Positions 14,418-17,834 of a stretch of 17,834 nucleotides of DNA are shown here, piece by piece; the stretch's first letter is position 1; the number at the start of each line of letters is the position of its first letter. Source of the stretch: Bacillus_I endophytica_A (GTDB lineage Bacteria > Bacillota > Bacilli > Bacillales > Bacillaceae_H); assembly GCF_026790145.1 (NCBI RefSeq), contig NZ_JALAMS010000078.1, forward strand, positions 1-17,834. The letters are read 5' to 3'. A model generated the notes under the pieces. It did not search any database. It worked only from the letters and a program-made list of their open reading frames with translations, and was not told the origin of the DNA. The position numbers and the translations under genes were made by a program.

Positions 14418-14716
14418 GCAGATAAAGTTTTGGCTACGTATGTCTTTTTTCTACCAGCACATCTTGCAAAAGCAATTGAAAAGGAAGTAATTAATATCGA
14501 AGAGAAGGTACAGTCGATACTAGAAAGTAAATTTCAGGATTGGATCAATGCTAAAGTAATAGTCGAAGATGCAGTAAAAATGCAGACCTTTGCTTCTTAG
14601 GAATAGTCGATTCCATTATCCTGGAGCTTATATATGACAATGATAGAAAACGAAGGATAAAAGGATAATTAGAAGCTTCTTGGACAGTATTTTAGAGAGG
14701 TATTTCACATCAGTAA
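14418..14716 (+). pseudogene. Broken TetR-family regulator, C-terminal part
   Basis: Frame one gives 60 residues, including LPAHLAKAIEKEVINIEEKV and FQDWINAKVIVEDAVKMQ, to a stop at 14598. A +/-1 shift near 14585 continues naturally as DLCFLGIVDSIILELIYDND, then after a TAA (14666) LEASWTVF, a TAG (14693) and RGISHQ. Helical LGIVDSIILELI and ASWTVFxRGI segments look like the ligand-binding domain end of TetR regulators, where the TAG would replace a Trp codon. The N-terminal DNA-binding part is absent. It stops 24 bases before a Bmr/NorA-type efflux gene, just where a cognate regulator would sit. If the reading is right, the efflux gene has lost its repressor. Confidence 0.4.
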
Positions 14717-14740
14717 TCATACAGAAAGAGATGTTGATAT

Positions 14741-15946
14741 ATGAAGAAAACAATAAAAGAACAGAAATGGGTATTAATTATACTTTTAAGCAATATATTC
14801 ATTGCATTTCTAGGAATTGGACTCATCGTCCCCGTTATGCCGTCTTTTATGGATATCATGCATTTATCAGGAAAAACGATGGGCTATCTTGTTGCTGTAT
14901 ATGCGATGGCACAACTGCTTATGTCACCCTTTGCAGGACGTTGGGTTGACCGTTATGGCAGAAAGAAAATCATTATAATTGGCTTATTCCTTTTTGGTGT
15001 TTCAGAACTTATCTTTGGTTTAGGTACGAATGTATTGGTGCTTTATATATCAAGAATTCTAGGAGGAATAAGTGCCGCCTTTATCATGCCAGGCGTTACT
15101 GCATATGTTGCAGATATTACATCCGTTCGGGAACGTCCAAAAGCGATGGGCTATATTTCTGCCGCCATTAGTACTGGCTATATTATAGGACCTGGCATCG
15201 GCGGCTTTATTGCAGAATATGGTATACGCATGCCCTTCTTCTTTGCGGCAGCCATTGCCATTTTAGCATGCATACCATCAATATTTATTTTGAAAGAGGA
15301 GCCGTTAACAAAAGAAAAGGTTACAGACATTTCTGCCAATACAAAGCAAACAAACTTTATAAGCGATATAAAAAGATCACTTAATCCACGTTACTTTATT
15401 GCATTTATGATTGTGTTTGTACTTGCTTTCGGTTTATCAGCATATGAAACTATTTTTAGCTTATTTTCTGATCATAAGTTCGGCTTCACACCAAAGGATA
15501 TTGCCGCCATTATTTCAATAAGCTCAATCTTCGGCGTGATTTTCCAAATTTTTATGTTTGGAAGAATGGTGGATATACTTGGTGAAAAGAAACTAATCCA
15601 ATTATGTTTAATTACAGGTGCCATATTGGCGATAGCATCTACGATGATCTCTGGTTTTTTAGCAGTGTTGGCGGTGACTTGTTTCATCTTCCTTGCATTT
15701 GACTTACTTCGTCCTGCATTGACGACATTTTTATCAAAAGCTGCAGGGAAAGAGCAAGGATTTGTCGCTGGAATGAATTCAACTTATACGAGCTTAGGGA
15801 ATATCATCGGACCGGTGATGGGCGGAATATTATTTGACATAAACATCCACTATCCTTACCTTTTCGCTACAGTCATTTTAGGCATTGGTCTTAGTATTAC
15901 AGTAATGTGGAAAGAAAAACAATTTATAGAAAGCTTAGAGGAATAA
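14741..15946 (+). CDS. MFS multidrug efflux transporter (Bmr/NorA type, DHA1)
   Basis: A 401-residue twelve-helix drug:proton antiporter by family. GIGLIVPVMPSFM (25-37) is the helix 1 motif D1 region, AGRWVDRYGRKK (65-76) is motif A, ISRILGGISAAFIMPG (103-118) carries motif B with Arg105, and TGYIIGPGIGGFIAEYG (145-161) is motif C, diagnostic of exporters. A second GPVMGG lies in helix 11. Length matches Bmr, Blt and NorA (about 390-400). The ribosome site is modest (AGAAAGAG about 11 bases before ATG). The decayed regulator upstream suggests altered control. A hairpin follows the stop codon. Such pumps export diverse cations and fluoroquinolones; the real substrate range here is unknown. 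Confidence 0.88.
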   Translation: MKKTIKEQKWVLIILLSNIFIAFLGIGLIVPVMPSFMDIMHLSGKTMGYLVAVYAMAQLLMSPFAGRWVDRYGRKKIIIIGLFLFGVSELIFGLGTNVLVLYISRILGGISAAFIMPGVTAYVADITSVRERPKAMGYISAAISTGYIIGPGIGGFIAEYGIRMPFFFAAAIAILACIPSIFILKEEPLTKEKVTDISANTKQTNFISDIKRSLNPRYFIAFMIVFVLAFGLSAYETIFSLFSDHKFGFTPKDIAAIISISSIFGVIFQIFMFGRMVDILGEKKLIQLCLITGAILAIASTMISGFLAVLAVTCFIFLAFDLLRPALTTFLSKAAGKEQGFVAGMNSTYTSLGNIIGPVMGGILFDINIHYPYLFATVILGIGLSITVMWKEKQFIESLEE

Positions 15947-15957
15947 TTAGAAAAGAG

Positions 15958-16000
15958 TAGGGCGCTTTGACGTCTGATCCTCTTTTAGAAAAGCTCCCTA
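15958..16000 (+). terminator. Terminator-like structure after efflux gene
   Basis: TAGGGCGCTTT (15958-15968) pairs with AAAGCTCCCTA (15990-16000) with one mismatch. An alternative stem AAAAGAG (15951-15957) with CTCTTTT (15980-15986) overlaps it, so only one can form at a time. The following sequence is T-rich but interrupted. Confidence 0.45.
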
Positions 16001-16025
16001 AATGCATTTTATTTATAATATTGAT

Positions 16026-16042
16026 ATACCTAACAGGGGTAT
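16026..16042. promoter_or_regulatory. Candidate CsoR/CstR-type operator
   Basis: ATACC (16026-16030) and GGTAT (16038-16042) form a 17-bp inverted repeat with GGGG on the right side, similar to the G-tract operators of CsoR and CstR repressors (copper, persulfide). It overlaps the region just upstream of the extended -10 TGTTATAGT at 16045-16053, so a bound repressor would block that promoter. No such regulator gene lies in the window. Confidence 0.35.
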
Positions 16043-16044
16043 GG

Positions 16045-16053
16045 TGTTATAGT
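16045..16053 (+). promoter_or_regulatory. Candidate extended -10 promoter of the cupin gene
   Basis: TGTTATAGT has the TG extension and five of six TATAAT matches. The -35 region is weak. Transcription would start near 16060 and leave a leader of about 150 bases with small hairpins (GCAAC/GTTGT near 16094-16108; GGGA/TCCC at 16110-16113 and 16132-16135). Confidence 0.35.
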
Positions 16054-16211
16054 AAATAAAAGGAAAGTAGTTAATTGAAGAAAACTTCGATTAGCAACTT
16101 TATTGTTGTGGGACACCAGGGTTTCTTATAATCCCAATTTATCGAGGCAGTGATTGTAATAATTCTATTTAGGTTTAAACTTTTAAAATATTTTTATGGA
16201 GGTATGTTGAA

Positions 16212-16799
16212 ATGGCGAATACAAATACAGGATACCCTGAACTTGATTCTTTCATTCAAGACGTGGAGCAGATTGTTCAATCTGGGGGAATCGAAGAGGT
16301 CTTGATTAGCAAAATTAAAACGAGGATGCAACAATTGTTAAAATCAGAAAAAGTTCTACCTGATCAGTACATGCAACCTCAGCCCACATCAGCTCTGTAT
16401 CCATTACATGTAGCTCAGGATGAAAGCTTTTCTATTGCGGTTACGGTCTTTAATGTAGGTCAACCCTCACCTATGCACGACCATGGAACATGGGGCGTAA
16501 TTGGTGTTGTAAAAGGAGTAGAGCATGAGATTAAGTATGCTCGTCCCTCTCGTGAGAATGAACCGTTGACTGTGGTACAAGATCGTTACATTCGAGAGGG
16601 AGAAGTCGGAATCTGCTGCAGTTCCGAACAAGACCTTCACCAAGTAGAATGCGCTTCCCCTATGCCCTGCATAGGAATCCATGTGTATGGTGCCAATATT
16701 GGAAAAATTGAGCGCCATATGTATAATCCACAAACTGGAGCAAAAAAAGTGGGGATAACTCCATGGGTTCCCGTACCTGACTCGAATAGTACACTATAA
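16212..16799 (+). CDS. Cysteine dioxygenase-type cupin (thiol dioxygenase)
   Basis: A 195-residue cytoplasmic cupin of the cysteine dioxygenase / 3-mercaptopropionate dioxygenase family, which uses Fe(II) and O2 to turn a thiol into a sulfinate. The three iron ligands are visible: His89 and His91 in PMHDHGTWGVIG and His143 in QDLHQVE. IHVYG (156-160) supplies the conserved His157 and Tyr159 of the catalytic Ser-His-Tyr triad, but the Ser position is Gly155. This may shift substrate preference or merely be a subfamily trait. GGAGGT (16198-16203) lies eight bases before ATG. It is followed by an HPr-like fragment and a tandem AhpD-like gene in the same direction. Together with a CsoR/CstR-like site upstream this suggests thiol or sulfide handling. 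Confidence 0.85.
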   Translation: MANTNTGYPELDSFIQDVEQIVQSGGIEEVLISKIKTRMQQLLKSEKVLPDQYMQPQPTSALYPLHVAQDESFSIAVTVFNVGQPSPMHDHGTWGVIGVVKGVEHEIKYARPSRENEPLTVVQDRYIREGEVGICCSSEQDLHQVECASPMPCIGIHVYGANIGKIERHMYNPQTGAKKVGITPWVPVPDSNSTL

Positions 16800-16995
16800 T
16801 TTGGGTTCGGAGATGAAAACTGCAAACTACTTGTAAGGACTCTCTAAATCTTGGATATGTTAACACTACTACTTAAGAAAAGTCTGTGGTTGATATGAAA
16901 AAGGTAAGTTTGTTTTGATAAGAGTACGATTATTCTAATAAGTAAGAAAGAGGAATTCTGATCTTCTTATAGGGTAGGGAGTACTATAAAGTGTA

Positions 16996-17172
16996 ATGAA
17001 GAAAGAAGGAAAGCAAATGGATGAATTAAGGGTGATTTTTTATAATAAGAGTTGTTGTTCCTTAGGCATTATGTCTAGAGCCCAAATTAAAATAAAGGCT
17101 GAAGGAATTGATGAACATCAAGCGTTACAATCAATAGAAAATCATTTAAATAAGAAAAATGTAACAGATTAA
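16996..17172 (+). CDS. Small protein resembling the C-terminal half of HPr
   Basis: A 58-codon frame from ATG at 16996; the better start is ATG at 17017 (51 residues), with AAGGA about seven bases ahead. The residues DELRVIFYNKSCCSLGIMSR and AQIKIKAEGIDEHQALQSIE follow the order of HPr/Crh: the V-x-Y-NGK strand, the SIMGVMSLG segment, the GAEITISASGADE strand and final helix. Two things are missing: the entire N-terminal half with the phosphorylatable His15, and about five residues after GIMS. It keeps a Ser at the HPr Ser46-like region but adds an unusual Cys-Cys pair. Either it is a decayed HPr-like gene or a reduced stand-alone protein. It cannot accept phosphate from enzyme I. Confidence 0.5.
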   Translation: MKKEGKQMDELRVIFYNKSCCSLGIMSRAQIKIKAEGIDEHQALQSIENHLNKKNVTD

Positions 17173-17244
17173 AAGGTTGAAGAATGAAACTTCTTTGATA
17201 GATAAGACTCAAGGTATAAGGGAATATGCTAAGGAGGAATGGTC

Positions 17245-17834
17245 ATGAGTAATGATAGTTTATATCGGAAATCAAATATTAACCGGTTAGGTGAATTTAA
17301 GAAGCTGTCTTCAGAAGCTTTCCGAGCATTTGGGGATTTTGATCAGAAAGCATTAGGTGAGGGACTTTTAACTTCCAAAATAAAAGAGTTAATGGCTGTA
17401 GCAATCGCTCATGTTACGGGGTGTCCATATTGTATTGAAGCTCACGTAAAACAGGCCAAGAAGAAGGAAGCTTCAAAAGAAGAGATGGCAGAAGCCATTA
17501 TGGTGGCGACAGCATTAAAAGCAGGTTCTGCTCTTGCTCATAGTATAAATGCTCTAAATGCTTACGATGACATAGAAGAGGAATCGTTATACAAAAAGTC
17601 TTACCTTAATCGTTTTAACGAATTTTCTAGTATAGGTGGAGAAGTTTTCAAAGCATTTGGAACCTTTGATGTACAAGCGATGAAAGCTGAGAAGCTTAGT
17701 GTAAAAGAAAAAGAGCTCATTGCTATTGCAATTGCTCATGTAACAGGATGTCCATATTGTATTGAAGTTCATGTAAAAGGAGCTAAAAAAGCTGGGGTCA
17801 CGAAAGAAGAGATGGCAGAAGCCATTATGGTGGC
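17245..17834 (+). CDS. Tandem AhpD-like carboxymuconolactone decarboxylase-family protein (partial)
   Basis: 196 residues are visible and the frame is still open at the window end. Two full copies of one AhpD-like domain follow each other at a 109-residue step. Each has the CxxC-x3-His redox motif: HVTGCPYCIEAH (Cys60, Cys63, His67) and HVTGCPYCIEVH (Cys169, Cys172, His176). Flanking LYRKSNINRLGEFKKLSSEA and LYKKSYLNRFNEFSSIGGEV also match, so the whole unit was duplicated. Known AhpD proteins shuttle electrons to peroxiredoxin through these cysteines; the decarboxylase reaction in the family name is unlikely here because the redox motif is intact. AAGGAGG (17231-17237) lies seven bases before ATG. 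Parts of the two copies are identical at DNA level, pointing to recent or converted duplication. Clustering with a thiol dioxygenase fits oxidative or thiol stress. Confidence 0.88.
   Translation, partial: MSNDSLYRKSNINRLGEFKKLSSEAFRAFGDFDQKALGEGLLTSKIKELMAVAIAHVTGCPYCIEAHVKQAKKKEASKEEMAEAIMVATALKAGSALAHSINALNAYDDIEEESLYKKSYLNRFNEFSSIGGEVFKAFGTFDVQAMKAEKLSVKEKELIAIAIAHVTGCPYCIEVHVKGAKKAGVTKEEMAEAIMV
17476..17507 (+). repeat. 32-bp direct repeat, copy 1
   Basis: Identical to 17803-17834, 327 bases (109 codons) later, in frame within the tandem AhpD-like gene. A second identical stretch of 19 bases at 17422-17440 and 17749-17767 covers the CPYC motif. Confidence 0.95.
17803..17834 (+). repeat. 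32-bp direct repeat, copy 2
   Basis: Identical to 17476-17507 right up to the last base of the window, so the true repeat may be longer. Confidence 0.95.

Larger units (their letters stand above)
13903..14740. other. 0.84-kb region with gene remnants
   Basis: No intact gene is seen between the two MFS genes. The first 290 bases are featureless. A terminator-like hairpin lies at 14190-14226, then a short minus-strand coding remnant (14229-14345), then a plus-strand remnant resembling the C-terminal half of a TetR regulator (14418-14716). The layout suggests two older genes that decayed after a deletion. Confidence 0.5.

Noticed and set aside
14680..14949. 89-codon + strand frame overlapping the efflux gene start
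   Set aside because: Most of it is the efflux gene read in another frame; no family resemblance.
16060..16211. Leader of the cupin gene as a T-box or riboswitch
   Set aside because: Small hairpins are present, but there is no T-box GGTGG-type motif and no riboswitch core that I recognise.
1..17834. CRISPR arrays, insertion sequences, tRNA or rRNA genes
   Set aside because: No regularly spaced repeats, transposase-like frames, terminal inverted repeats or RNA-gene signatures were seen.

Overview
The window looks like chromosomal DNA of a low-GC, Gram-positive member of the Bacillaceae. The evidence is AT-rich sequence, strong AGGAGG-type ribosome sites, TTG starts, IolT-like and Bmr/NorA-like transporters, and cre-type operators. 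It is an accessory-metabolism region rather than a mobile element: I see no transposase, integrase, phage gene, CRISPR array, tRNA or rRNA. A 71-base run of N at 228-298 marks an assembly gap.

Region 1 (about 1-6225) is a sugar-type catabolic locus. A LacI-family repressor gene is followed by 1.08 kb of non-coding DNA carrying three AAAGCGCTTT operators, one of them the centre of a 32-bp perfect palindrome overlapping a promoter. Downstream lie a sugar-porter MFS gene, a TIM-barrel sugar isomerase/epimerase and a Gfo/Idh/MocA dehydrogenase. The likely scheme is uptake of a polyol, cyclitol or glycoside, NAD-dependent oxidation to a keto sugar, and isomerisation, epimerisation or dehydration. 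The substrate is unknown. Broken short reading frames between the palindrome and the transporter suggest a lost gene.

Region 2 (6531-10794) is a LysR regulator diverging from a three-gene operon: a D-2-hydroxyacid dehydrogenase, an RraA-family protein and an ACS-type MFS transporter. This reads as uptake and breakdown of an organic or sugar acid. Terminators facing both ways separate it from region 1.

Region 3 (11069-12367) is a divergent pair, an Lrp/AsnC regulator and a UlaG-like metallo-beta-lactamase-fold hydrolase, sharing a 127-bp intergenic region with an 11-bp inverted repeat.

Region 4 (12589-15946) holds two drug-efflux-like or undefined MFS transporters separated by 0.84 kb of decayed DNA. 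That DNA contains what looks like the C-terminal half of a broken TetR regulator and a second remnant on the other strand.

Region 5 (15947-17834) looks like a thiol or sulfur group: a cysteine-dioxygenase-type cupin preceded by a CsoR/CstR-like operator candidate, a short protein resembling only the C-terminal half of HPr, and a tandem AhpD-like (carboxymuconolactone decarboxylase) protein cut off by the window end.
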